From Thermoplasmata archaeon (GTDB lineage: Archaea > Thermoplasmatota > Thermoplasmata > Lutacidiplasmatales > UBA184): a stretch of 62,553 nt of DNA. Position numbers and translations under genes: made by a program. Below the pieces are notes generated by a model. That model was not told the DNA's origin, searched no databases, and was given only the letters and a program-made list of their open reading frames with translations. This document shows, in pieces, positions 33,961 through 42,149 of this stretch (its first letter is position 1; the number at the start of each line of letters is the position of its first letter). Where the stretch lies: assembly GCA_022750375.1 (NCBI GenBank), contig JAKIVU010000001.1, positions 94,695 through 157,247 on the forward strand. The letters run 5' to 3'.

Positions 33961-35118
33961 GCCACGAGCGCGACGGAAGTCTCCGCACCGGTCGCAGGGA
34001 CGCCGACGGGTCGCCGTCCGAACCCGCGGATAGCTCAGTGGAAGCGGACGTGGTACTTCCTGCGGGGCAACACGCTCGCATTGATCGGCCTCGGGATCAT
34101 CCTGGCCATCGTTCTGTTCGCCGTCTACGCCGCGACCCAGCCGACCTCCTGGAACGTCATGACCCAGTACTGTGCGACGAACCAGACCAACGGTTCCGCT
34201 CCCCAGTGCTCCCTCGGATTCCCGACCGTTTGCACGTACCCGGTCGGCTCGCCTCCCCCCGGGCCGAACTGCTACCAGACTCCCACCAATAATCCGTCCG
34301 ATATCGCTCCCACATGGAACTCCCACACGCTATCAGGTGGGCCCCTCCCGCTCGGCGCCTTGACGATCAACCCGGACGGCAACTACTTTTTTAGTACCTA
34401 CCAGGGGCTGCTCCGAGGTGCAGACTGGTCTCTGATCATTTCCGTCTCGGTCGTCGCCGCGGGCGCGCTGATCGGCCTCCTCGTCGGTGCCATCTCCGGC
34501 TTCATGGGGGGCACGGTCGACGAGTCGATCATGCGTATCGTCGACATCTTCCTCTCGATCCCTCAGATACTGTTCGTGATCATTTTCGTGGTGGTCGTTG
34601 TCACGGTGCATCCGACGTTATTCGGCTTGGGGGCCGTCCCCAGTCGAATGTTGATCCTGATCGTCGGGTTCGTGATCATCTGGTGGCCGTTCTACGCACG
34701 GGTCGTGCGCGGCCAGGTGCTCGTCGTACGGGAACAGAAGTACGTGGAAGCGGCACAGGCGAGCGGTGCGAGCCGCGGTCGGATCATCTTACGCCACATC
34801 ATCCCTAACAGCGTGTACCCGGTCTTCATCCAGCTCTCCCTGGACGTGGGGACGATCCCCCTCTTCCTCGGCTCCCTCGTCTATCTCGGATTCAGCACGA
34901 TCTTCCCCTCGCCCTACTTCCCTGAATGGGGGTCCGTCACGGCGTTGGCGGTGACGAACCTCCAGGGATTCCTCGTGACCTGCCAGGTCGCGCCGGGATG
35001 TGTCATCCCGTGGTGGCAGATTCTGTTCCCGGGTCTCGCGCTGTTCATGTACGCCATCAGCGTCAACTTCCTCTCCGACGGTCTGCGCGACGCGCTCGAC
35101 CCTCGCCTGCGGAGGTAA
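33961..35118 (+). CDS. Peptide ABC transporter permease, DppC-like (start codon unclear)
   Basis: The ORF track starts at an ATT (34081), but the family N-terminus lies upstream in the same frame: PRIAQWKRTWYFLRGNTLALIGLGIILAIVLF. The frame is open back to the dppB stop at 33958-33960, and no ATG, GTG or TTG occurs between that TGA and 34081, so I give the full open region. The body has an extracytoplasmic insert with four Cys, the EAA loop (VVRGQVLVVREQKYVEAAQASGASRGRIILRHIIPNSV) and LSDGLRDALDPRLRR at the end. It pairs with the DppB-like permease. Start by a non-standard codon, stop read-through or a sequence error are all possible. Confidence 0.88.
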   Translation, partial: ATSATEVSAPVAGTPTGRRPNPRIAQWKRTWYFLRGNTLALIGLGIILAIVLFAVYAATQPTSWNVMTQYCATNQTNGSAPQCSLGFPTVCTYPVGSPPPGPNCYQTPTNNPSDIAPTWNSHTLSGGPLPLGALTINPDGNYFFSTYQGLLRGADWSLIISVSVVAAGALIGLLVGAISGFMGGTVDESIMRIVDIFLSIPQILFVIIFVVVVVTVHPTLFGLGAVPSRMLILIVGFVIIWWPFYARVVRGQVLVVREQKYVEAAQASGASRGRIILRHIIPNSVYPVFIQLSLDVGTIPLFLGSLVYLGFSTIFPSPYFPEWGSVTALAVTNLQGFLVTCQVAPGCVIPWWQILFPGLALFMYAISVNFLSDGLRDALDPRLRR

Positions 35119-35130
35119 ATCATCGCAACC

Positions 35131-36744
35131 ATGGCCTCGAGTACCCTGCCGTCGAGCCCGGTCGCGATGCCCGAGGATGGGCCGCCGCTGGCCGATGCGG
35201 GGAACGTCTCCGAGCCCCCGGCAGACAAGGACGACTCGATCCTTTCGATCAAGGACCTACGGACGTACTTCTACACCTACGACGGGGTCGTCAAGGCGCT
35301 CGACGGGGTCACATTCAAGATCCGTCGCGGGGAAACGACCGGGCTCGTCGGTGAGACCGGCTGCGGGAAGAGCGTGACGGCGTTCTCCGTCACCCGATTG
35401 ATCTCCGACCCTCCCGGACGCGTGATGGACGGGAAGATCGTCTTCGACGGGGCCAATCTCCTCTGGCGACTCGAGGGGGAGGCCAAGTACATCACCAAGC
35501 CGAACACTCCTCGCGTGAAGGTGCGCCGGTACTTCCGTCGAATCAAGGCGGCCGACAACCGCATGACGGCGATCCGGGGCCGACGGATCGCGATGATCTT
35601 CCAGGAACCGTCGCAGGCGATGAACCCCGTCTTCTCGATCTCAAACCAGCTGAGCGAGGTCCTTCTCCTCCATCGGGGGATCAAGATCATCGACGAGATG
35701 CTTGCGGCCACCCCCGACGCCCCGGGGGTCCCCGCGGCGATCGATGCGGTAGTGAACGCCGCCAACCGACGTCAGCGTGAGGAGCTCGTAGATGCCGGGA
35801 GACATCTCGGCGACGTCGTGGGCTCCCAAGGGGCGGGCACGGAGGTCTACCATCTCGCGAGGAACGAAGGCGCCGGCAGCGACGACCTCCGTCCGAAGAT
35901 CGAGAAGGCACTCAAGCGGCTCCACCTCCGCACGACCCAGCGCCGTTACCTCGGGTACCGCCGCCACCTGATGGAGCTCCAGAACCAGCTTTACGAGGTC
36001 TATCTTTCTGAGATGCGCGAGGAGAGCCCGAAGAACGGGGAGCGGCGGGAGATCCAGCGCCGTCAGCTGTTCGAACGTCTGAAGCATTTCTACTACGGAC
36101 TCTGGGGGATCCGAGGGCAGGTCCAGAAGCCGCTCAAGACCGAGACGTTCTGGCGCTCGGTACGGCTTCTCGAAGGCGTCTCGATCGCGAACCCCGCCCA
36201 GGTCGCGCGCGGATACCCCCACGAGCTCTCGGGCGGGATGCTGCAGCGCGTCATGATCGCGATGGCGCTCTCCTCCGACCCCGACGTCCTGATCGCGGAC
36301 GAGCCGACGACCGCGCTCGACGTCACGATCCAAGCCCAGATCCTCGAACTGATGCGGGACCTGAAACACCGCGTCGGCACCTCGATCCTACTGATCACGC
36401 ACGACCTCGCGGTCATCGCGGAGGTCGCGGACCGGGTGTGCGTGATGTACGCCGGCCAAATCGTGGAACAGGGTCCGGTCGAGGACGTGTTCCGACAGCC
36501 GCTCCACCCGTATGCGCAAGGGCTGCTTGCGTCGATTCCTCGGTTCGACCAACCCGACAAGGACCTGCAATCGATCCCAGGGTCGGTTCCGAACCTGATC
36601 ACTCCCCCTCAGGGGTGCCGTTTTCACCCCCGGTGCCCCCACGCGATGCCGATCTGCAAGGTCACCCGCCCGCCGGTGACCGTGGAGGGTCCGGGGCACA
36701 CCGTAGCCTGTTATTTATACACGGGACCGGTCGCGGCCGATTAG
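35131..36744 (+). CDS. Peptide ABC transporter ATPase, DppD-like, with large insertion
   Basis: 537 residues against about 330 for usual DppD. Walker A is GETGCGKS (about 74-81), the Q-loop AMIFQEPSQAMNP (about 152), signature ELSGGMLQR (about 365), Walker B VLIADEPTTALD and H-loop ITHD. The C-terminus has the oligopeptide-transporter domain with CRFHPRCPHAMPIC, the Fe-S-type cysteines of this family. Between Q-loop and signature lies about 170 extra residues, highly charged and helical (RPKIEKALKRLHLRTTQRRYLGYRRHLMELQNQLYEVYLSEMREE). A shorter extra piece precedes the Q-loop. It hydrolyses ATP to drive peptide uptake with the DppF-like partner. Confidence 0.93.
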   Translation: MASSTLPSSPVAMPEDGPPLADAGNVSEPPADKDDSILSIKDLRTYFYTYDGVVKALDGVTFKIRRGETTGLVGETGCGKSVTAFSVTRLISDPPGRVMDGKIVFDGANLLWRLEGEAKYITKPNTPRVKVRRYFRRIKAADNRMTAIRGRRIAMIFQEPSQAMNPVFSISNQLSEVLLLHRGIKIIDEMLAATPDAPGVPAAIDAVVNAANRRQREELVDAGRHLGDVVGSQGAGTEVYHLARNEGAGSDDLRPKIEKALKRLHLRTTQRRYLGYRRHLMELQNQLYEVYLSEMREESPKNGERREIQRRQLFERLKHFYYGLWGIRGQVQKPLKTETFWRSVRLLEGVSIANPAQVARGYPHELSGGMLQRVMIAMALSSDPDVLIADEPTTALDVTIQAQILELMRDLKHRVGTSILLITHDLAVIAEVADRVCVMYAGQIVEQGPVEDVFRQPLHPYAQGLLASIPRFDQPDKDLQSIPGSVPNLITPPQGCRFHPRCPHAMPICKVTRPPVTVEGPGHTVACYLYTGPVAAD

Positions 36745-36766
36745 TCGTACAGGGGAATCTGTTTCA

Positions 36767-37963
36767 ATGGAATCCGGCACGGCTCCCACGGTACTCGCGG
36801 TGCGGAACCTCCGGAAGTACTTTCCGATCAAGGGCGGCCTGCTCTCGACTCAGATCGGCGCGGTGCGCGCCGTCGATGGCGTCAGTTTCGATATCGCCCA
36901 AGGCGAGACCGTCGGACTCGTCGGAGAGTCCGGATGCGGCAAGACGACCGTCGGTCGCCTGCTCCTGCGCCTGATCGCCCCGACCGGCGGCCACACGTTC
37001 TACCGGCCGACCGACGATGCCCTCGCCCAGATCAACCGACTCTACACGACGCTCCGCCCGTTTGCCAACCAGATCGACGACGGGCGACGCGCGCTCTCCC
37101 CGAAGGCGAAGGATGCGCTCGCACAGCTCGACGTGCTCGCCGACGAATACTCGCTCTACCGTAAGTCGCGTCGTGAGATGCACGAGCTCCGCGGCAAGCT
37201 GCAGATCGTCTTCCAGGACCCGTTCAGCTCGCTCAGCCCGCGCATGCTGGTGCGCGACATCATCTCGGAGCCGCTCGCGATCCACCACTCCGGTACGCGC
37301 GCCGAGCGGTACCGTCGGGCCTCCGACCTGCTCCGACAGGTCGGTCTGAACCCCGAGCACGAGTGGCGCTTCCCGCACGAGTTCTCTGGCGGTCAACGTC
37401 AGCGGATCGGCATCGCCCGCGCACTCGCGCTCCGCCCGGACTTCATCGTGCTGGACGAGCCCACGAGTGCGCTCGATGTGTCGGTGCAGGCGCAGATCCT
37501 CAACATCCTCCGCCAGCTGCAGAACGAGCAGCGCCTCTCCTACCTGTTCATCTCGCACCACCTCTCCGTCGTGCGGGCGATCAGCCAGAAGGTCGTTGTG
37601 ATGTACCTCGGACGGGTCGTCGAGCGGGCGCCGACCGACCAGCTGTTCTCCCGACCGATGCACCCGTACACCCAGGCGCTCCTCTCGGCGATCCCGATCC
37701 CCGACCCGAGCCTGAAGCGCGAGCGGATCGTCCTGAAGGGCGACGTTCCGAGCCCGGCCGCGCCCCCGTCGGGATGCCACTTCCACACCCGTTGCCCCGC
37801 GGTGATGCCGGTCTGTTCCAAGGTCGACCCGCCGCTCCTTGAGGTCCGCGAGGGCCATTTCGTCGCCTGCCACCTTTACCCGGAGGCGGTCGCCCGGCCG
37901 ACGATGCCGGACACGACCACCCCGCCACCGGTCCCCGAAACGTTCGCCCCGTCGGCGTCGTAG
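36767..37963 (+). CDS. Peptide ABC transporter ATPase, DppF-like, with insertion
   Basis: 398 residues. Walker [10 protein letters not shown] (about 52-60), Q-loop [14 protein letters not shown], signature EFSGGQRQR, Walker [14 protein letters not shown]-loop SHHLS and the C-terminal [14 protein letters not shown] motif of the oligopeptide transporter ATPases. A helical insert of about 60 residues lies between Walker A and the Q-loop ([46 protein letters not shown]). It starts 22 bp after dppD and forms the heterodimeric motor with it. The H-loop carries SHHLSVV, normal for DppF. Confidence 0.93.
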   Translation: MESGTAPTVLAVRNLRKYFPIKGGLLSTQIGAVRAVDGVSFDIAQGETVGLVGESGCGKTTVGRLLLRLIAPTGGHTFYRPTDDALAQINRLYTTLRPFANQIDDGRRALSPKAKDALAQLDVLADEYSLYRKSRREMHELRGKLQIVFQDPFSSLSPRMLVRDIISEPLAIHHSGTRAERYRRASDLLRQVGLNPEHEWRFPHEFSGGQRQRIGIARALALRPDFIVLDEPTSALDVSVQAQILNILRQLQNEQRLSYLFISHHLSVVRAISQKVVVMYLGRVVERAPTDQLFSRPMHPYTQALLSAIPIPDPSLKRERIVLKGDVPSPAAPPSGCHFHTRCPAVMPVCSKVDPPLLEVREGHFVACHLYPEAVARPTMPDTTTPPPVPETFAPSAS

Positions 37964-37978
37964 CGGGAGCGACGACCG

Positions 37979-38449
37979 ATGGCTCCGCCCGGGGAGGCCA
38001 TCCGCGCGACCGACGCGGACGATGTTCCCGACCCGGCGGCGGAGTTCGCCTTCGAGTCGCAGGTCGACCGGGTCCAGGACGAGAAGCGACTCGCCCGCGA
38101 GGCGCCGGACATCCCGTGGCGTACCTGGTGGTTCCATTCCGGCTCGAAATGGTACGTCGTCCTCGGGTTCCTGATCATCGATATCTGGATCCTCAGCCTC
38201 GGATTCGAGACCGGGCTGCTCGTCGTCACGGCCGCGCTGATGATCCTCGCCTTCTACGGGGAACTTCTGCTCTACCAGTACCTGTACTACTACCCGCCCG
38301 AGCGCCTGCCCGGCCACCGGACATCGTTCCGCCGCACCTGGTTCCGCCCCGTGCCGTACGGCCGATGGACGACCGAAGGGGAGGTCCTCCGGGCGGGGGG
38401 CACGGTCGCGACCCCCGAGCAGGGACCCGACCCGCGCGAGTTCCTGTAG
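37979..38449 (+). CDS. Two-helix membrane protein co-transcribed with the dpp genes
   Basis: 156 residues, no recognised family. An acidic N-terminus (about 1-45) precedes WRTWWFHSGSKWYVVLGFLIIDIWILSLGF and GLLVVTAALMILAFYGELLLYQYLYYYPPERLPGHR, two transmembrane helices. A cytoplasmic Arg-rich segment follows (TSFRRTWFRPVPYGRWTTEGEVLRAGG). The start is 15 bp after the DppF-like stop on the same strand, so it is probably the last gene of the transporter operon. It could be an accessory subunit or a scaffold, but nothing in the sequence proves this. Confidence 0.75.
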   Translation: MAPPGEAIRATDADDVPDPAAEFAFESQVDRVQDEKRLAREAPDIPWRTWWFHSGSKWYVVLGFLIIDIWILSLGFETGLLVVTAALMILAFYGELLLYQYLYYYPPERLPGHRTSFRRTWFRPVPYGRWTTEGEVLRAGGTVATPEQGPDPREFL

Positions 38450-38464
38450 CTCGGCCCGCCGGGG

Positions 38465-38474
38465 CCTAAATACG
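38465..38474 (+). promoter_or_regulatory. TATA box of the rpe-lig operon
   Basis: CCTAAATACG is centred 25 nt before the GTG start of rpe, the spacing of a leaderless transcript. Confidence 0.6.
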
Positions 38475-38493
38475 CGACGCGGTTGGCGCCTCC

Positions 38494-39189
38494 GTGCCGG
38501 CCGCCGTGCATCGACTTCGCCTCGCCCCGTCGCTCCTGAGCGCGGATTTCGCGGCGCTCGGCGACGCCGTACGGGCGGTGGAAGCGGGAGGCGCCGACGC
38601 GCTCCACCTCGACGTGATGGACGGCCACTTCGTCCCGAACATCTCCTTCGGACCGGCGCTCGTCGCCGCAGTACGCGCCCGGACCCGGCTGCCGCTCGAC
38701 GTCCACCTCATGATCAGCGAGCCGCTCCGGTACCTCGACGCGTTCCAGAAGGCCGGGGGCGACACCCTCGTCTTCCACGTGGAGTCGAACTCCGAACCGG
38801 AGGAGGTGGTCCGCCGGGTCCATGCCCTCGGGCTGGCGGTCGGGGCGGCGATCCGTCCGGATACCCCGCTCTCCGCCCTCGACCGTTTCGTCGACCGGCT
38901 CGACCAGGTCCTCGTGATGAGCGTACAACCCGGCTTCTCCGGCCAGTCGTTCCATCCCGAGGTCCTCCCGAAGGTGCGGGCGGCTCGCGAACGGATCGAC
39001 CGGGCCGGCCTCTCCGCCGATGTATCGATAGACGGCGGAGTGACGGCGGCCACGGCGACGGGGGCGGCAGAGGCGGGGGCGACGTTCTTCGTCTGCGGGA
39101 ACGCCGTGTTCGCTGGAGGGGTCGTCGCGGATAACCTGCGGCAGCTGCGCGCCGCGGTGGAGGAGGGCGTCCGCCATGCGGTTCGCTGA
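38494..39189 (+). CDS. rpe: Ribulose-phosphate 3-epimerase
   Basis: 231 residues of TIM-barrel type: LAPSLLSADFAALGDAVRAVEAGGADALHLDVMDGHFVPNISFGPALV, DVHLMISEPLRYLDAF, VMSVQPGFSGQSFHPEVLPKV and VSIDGGVTAATA. Metal-binding His and Asp of HLDVMDGHFVPN and DVHLM and the final Asp of SIDGG are present. It interconverts ribulose 5-phosphate and xylulose 5-phosphate; ribulose 5-phosphate is also the substrate for RibB at 61.6 kb. The GTG start is backed by the TATA box. The gene overlaps lig by 14 bp. Confidence 0.95.
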   Translation: MPAAVHRLRLAPSLLSADFAALGDAVRAVEAGGADALHLDVMDGHFVPNISFGPALVAAVRARTRLPLDVHLMISEPLRYLDAFQKAGGDTLVFHVESNSEPEEVVRRVHALGLAVGAAIRPDTPLSALDRFVDRLDQVLVMSVQPGFSGQSFHPEVLPKVRAARERIDRAGLSADVSIDGGVTAATATGAAEAGATFFVCGNAVFAGGVVADNLRQLRAAVEEGVRHAVR

Positions 39190-40972
39190 GCTCGCCGGCG
39201 CGTACGCGCGCCTGGAAGCAACTCCGAAGCGCCTCGAGATGCGCTCGATCCTGGTCGAACTGATCAAACCGATCCGGCCTCCGGACCTCGCGCACGTGCT
39301 CTACCTGTCGCAGGGCATGCTCCGACCCGAGTACGAAGGCGTGGAGCTCGGGGTCGCCGACTCCCTCGCCCGACGGGCCGTCGCGACGGCGACCGGGACC
39401 GACGAGACCGCGGTCGCGGCACGGACGAAGGCCTCCGGCGACCTGGGGATGACCGCCGCGGAACTCTTGGAGGCGGCCCATCGCGCCGAGACGGACCACC
39501 CCCTCACCGTCGCCTCCGTGTATCGGGAGCTGACGACGATCGCGGAGGCGAAGGGCGCGGGTTCGCAGGACGTCAAGGTCCAGACCCTCGTCGACCTCCT
39601 CTCGCGCGCCACCCCGCTCGAAGGGAAGTTCCTCATCCGGTTCGTCCTCGGAACGCTTCGGGTCGGGGTCCGCGAGATGACGATCCTGGACGCCCTCTCC
39701 CAGGCGTTCGCCGACGGGACGAAGCCGACCCGCCTTCGGATCGAAGCGGCTTACAACCTCTCAAGCGACCTCGGACTCGTGGCGGGAGCGCTCGTCGAAC
39801 ACGGGCTCGACGGCCTCGACGCGATCGGACTCGAGGTCGGACGACCGATCCGGCCGATGCTCGCGGAACGCGAGCCGACGCTCGCCGCGGTCCTCGAGCG
39901 GATGGGCGGCACCGCCGCGCTCGAGTACAAGTACGACGGCCTGCGGGTCCAGGCCCACGTTGCGAAGGACGGCACCGTCCGCCTCTTCTCGCGCCGTCTC
40001 GAGGAGCTCAGCTTGCAGTTCCCTGAGCTCGTCGCCGACCTCCCGAAGGCGCTGCGTCGGTTGCCGGCGATCGTCGAGGGCGAGTGCGTCCCGATCGACG
40101 CGGACACGGGCGAGATCCAGCCGTTCCAGCTCGTTTCCCGGCGGCGAGGACGGAAGCACGACCTCGACACCGCCCCGACGGAACTGCCCGTCTGCCTCTA
40201 CCTGTTCGACGTGCTCATGGCGTCGGGGAAGGCGACGTACTCCGAGCCGTTCCCGGCGCGACGCACGCTCCTCGAGTCGATGCTCACCCCGAACGACCAC
40301 GTGGGGCTCGCCACGCAGCGGATCGTGACGAACGAGGAGGAGGCCGCGACGTTCCTCGATGCGGCGATCGCGGCGGGCGGCGAGGGCGTGATGGCGAAGT
40401 CGGTGAAGGAGGGCAGCGCCTACCGCGCCGGTGCGCGCGGCTACTGGTGGATCAAGTACAAGCGCGATTACACGGTCGGGCTCGCCGACTCGATCGACGG
40501 GGTCGTCGTCGGCGCGTTCCAGGGTCGCGGGCGACGCGCCGGCCGGTACGGCGCCTTCCTGCTGGCCGTCTACAACCCGAAGCGGGACCGGTTCGAGACG
40601 TTCTGCAAGGTGGGGAGTGGATTCGACGACGCGCAGCTCGCGGAGATGCCGAAGCGGCTCGCGAAGTTCGAGAGCGAGACGCCTCCCCCCGAGGTCGAGA
40701 CGGAGATCGTGCCCGACCGGTGGATGCGACCCGGCCTCGTCCTCGAGGTGCGAGGCGCGGAACTGACCGTGAGCCCGATCCACCGGGCCGAGCAGGGGGC
40801 CGTGCGACCGGGCGCAGGGCTCGCGCTCCGGTTCCCGCGGTTCACGGGTCGCATCCGCGACGACAAGGGACCCACGGAAGCCACGACGTCCCAGGAACTC
40901 CTCGAGATGTACCGTCTTCAGGTGCGACAGGAAGCGACGCCCGACGCGGAGAAGGGCGACGACGCCGGATAA
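39176..40972 (+). CDS. lig: ATP-dependent DNA ligase
   Basis: 598 residues, the typical length of archaeal replicative DNA ligase I. An N-terminal DNA-binding domain (about 1-210) is followed by the adenylation domain with the nucleophile Lys252 in EYKYDGLRVQAHV (motif I), SRRLEELSLQFPELV (Ia), IVEGECVPID (III), YLFDVLMASGK, GGEGVMAKSVKEG (IV) and YWWIKYKRDY (V), and an OB-fold C-terminus with RFPRFTGRIRDDK (VI). It seals nicks in lagging-strand synthesis and repair. It overlaps rpe by 14 bp and shares its promoter. No intein is present. Confidence 0.96.
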   Translation: MRFAELAGAYARLEATPKRLEMRSILVELIKPIRPPDLAHVLYLSQGMLRPEYEGVELGVADSLARRAVATATGTDETAVAARTKASGDLGMTAAELLEAAHRAETDHPLTVASVYRELTTIAEAKGAGSQDVKVQTLVDLLSRATPLEGKFLIRFVLGTLRVGVREMTILDALSQAFADGTKPTRLRIEAAYNLSSDLGLVAGALVEHGLDGLDAIGLEVGRPIRPMLAEREPTLAAVLERMGGTAALEYKYDGLRVQAHVAKDGTVRLFSRRLEELSLQFPELVADLPKALRRLPAIVEGECVPIDADTGEIQPFQLVSRRRGRKHDLDTAPTELPVCLYLFDVLMASGKATYSEPFPARRTLLESMLTPNDHVGLATQRIVTNEEEAATFLDAAIAAGGEGVMAKSVKEGSAYRAGARGYWWIKYKRDYTVGLADSIDGVVVGAFQGRGRRAGRYGAFLLAVYNPKRDRFETFCKVGSGFDDAQLAEMPKRLAKFESETPPPEVETEIVPDRWMRPGLVLEVRGAELTVSPIHRAEQGAVRPGAGLALRFPRFTGRIRDDKGPTEATTSQELLEMYRLQVRQEATPDAEKGDDAG

Positions 40973-41065
40973 CCGCCGGAGCCCCGGATCGCCCCGACCC
41001 CCGGCTCCCGTCCGCCCAAAGACATAAGAAGGGTCGACCCCGTCGCCGACGTACGGGAACCCGCT

Positions 41066-41365
41066 ATGCTCGTCGAGATGACCGAACTCCTGGGACGGCA
41101 GATCTACACCCCCGACGGCCGACTGTTGGGCGAAGTCGACAACGTGATCGTGGACGTGGACTCTTCGAAGGTCGACGGCCTGTACGTCGACGAGACGAGC
41201 CCGATGTTAGTCGAGGACTCGCGCCCGACCTCGGTACCGTACCGCTGGGTCTCGGCGGTGAACGACGTGGTTCTGCTGAAGTACTTCCCGAAGCGCGTCT
41301 CGGTGAAGAAAGCCGCCGGACGCCCCGCGAAGGAAGGCGAGCCGGTCGCCCCCACCGCCCGCTAG
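41066..41365 (+). CDS. PRC-barrel domain protein
   Basis: 99 residues with one PRC-barrel: MTELLGRQIYTPDGRLLGEVDNVIVDVDSSKVDGLYVDETSPMLVEDSRPTSVPYRWVSAVNDVVLLKYFP. PRC-barrel proteins are small beta-barrels found in RNA-processing proteins and photosynthetic reaction-centre H subunits; archaeal single-domain forms are common and poorly understood. The start could be the first ATG or the ATG five codons in. A TATA-like ACATAAGA lies about 40 nt upstream. The stop is only 4 bp from the tRNA gene, so a dicistronic transcript is possible. Confidence 0.85.
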   Translation: MLVEMTELLGRQIYTPDGRLLGEVDNVIVDVDSSKVDGLYVDETSPMLVEDSRPTSVPYRWVSAVNDVVLLKYFPKRVSVKKAAGRPAKEGEPVAPTAR

Positions 41366-41369
41366 AGCT

Positions 41370-41474
41370 GCGGGGATAGCCAAGCTTGGAAACGGCGCAG
41401 GACTTAAACGCCGGGCGACCGGCGAAGAGATCCTGCCGCGAAGGCGTTCGTCGGTTCAAATCCGGCTCCCCGCT
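41370..41474 (+). tRNA. tRNA-Leu (anticodon UAA) with an intron of about 21 nt
   Basis: GCGGGGA and TCCCCGC form the acceptor stem; D-arm GCC..GGC; anticodon stem CAGGA/TCCTG; T-arm GTCGG-TTCAAAT-CCGGC; a class II variable arm of 14 nt (CCGCGAAGGCGTTC) gives a Leu-type tRNA. The loop CTTAA carries anticodon TAA (41405-41407). Between it and TCCTG is an extra segment with a perfect CGCCGG-GCGA-CCGGCG hairpin and a CTT/AAG mini-helix, giving a bulge-helix-bulge-like fold; the intron is about 41409-41429. CCA is not encoded. Base 73 is T, whereas A73 is a known archaeal tRNA-Leu determinant. Confidence 0.92.
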
Positions 41475-41537
41475 TCGCCTCCTTTCCCGACGGTGCGGCA
41501 CGACACGGTCAAAGGCGGGACGCACGTCCGTGCCCCG

Positions 41538-42149
41538 ATGCGACGCTCCGAGCTGATCCGCGCGCTCGGCCGGGTGGCGCCTCCCAGCCGCCCACGCGCC
41601 GACCTAGAGCAGGTCGTCTCCCCGCCGGAAGCCGCGGCCGAGCTCTTGTTCAGCGCGCTCGCCGCGGGGGACGTCGAAGGCCGTTCGGTCCTCGACCTCG
41701 GCAGCGGCACCGGCCGGCTCGCGATCGGGGCGGCGCTGCTCGGCGCGGGTCCGGTCGTCGGGGTCGATATGGACCCGGACTCGGTCACTGCCGCGGAAGC
41801 GGCCGCGCGCGCGGAAGGCGTCACGGTCGAATTCGTTGCCGGCGACGTGACTACCTGGGCTCGGCCGGCCGACGTCGTGGTGATGAACCCACCGTTCGGT
41901 GCCCAGCGCGCCCACGCCGACCGGCCGTTCTGGGACGCCGCGTTCCGCCTCGCGCGTCACTCGGTGTACGCCTTCGGCCTCGCCGACTCCCGAACCTTTA
42001 TAGCACGCCGAGCGGTCGCCGCCGAAGCCCACGTCCTTTCGACGCGGCCGGTCGCCTGGGAGTTGCCGCGGACCTTTCCGCACCACACCCGACGACAGGT
42101 GGCGCTCGACGTCGACCTCTGGGCGGTCCGAACGGAGCGAACCCCATGA
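41538..42149 (+). CDS. METTL5-like N6-adenine RNA methyltransferase
   Basis: 203 residues from ATG 41538; the track start is 15 codons upstream, but the family begins near MRRSELIRALG. LEQVVSPPEAAAELLFSAL matches the METTL5 opening, SVLDLGSGTGRLAIGAALLGAGPVVGVDMDPD is the SAM site, and DVVVMNPPFGAQ is the NPPF catalytic motif of N6-adenine methylases. METTL5 in eukaryotes methylates an adenine of small-subunit rRNA near the decoding centre. The archaeal enzyme probably has a related rRNA target. It overlaps csl4 by 4 bp. Confidence 0.87.
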   Translation: MRRSELIRALGRVAPPSRPRADLEQVVSPPEAAAELLFSALAAGDVEGRSVLDLGSGTGRLAIGAALLGAGPVVGVDMDPDSVTAAEAAARAEGVTVEFVAGDVTTWARPADVVVMNPPFGAQRAHADRPFWDAAFRLARHSVYAFGLADSRTFIARRAVAAEAHVLSTRPVAWELPRTFPHHTRRQVALDVDLWAVRTERTP

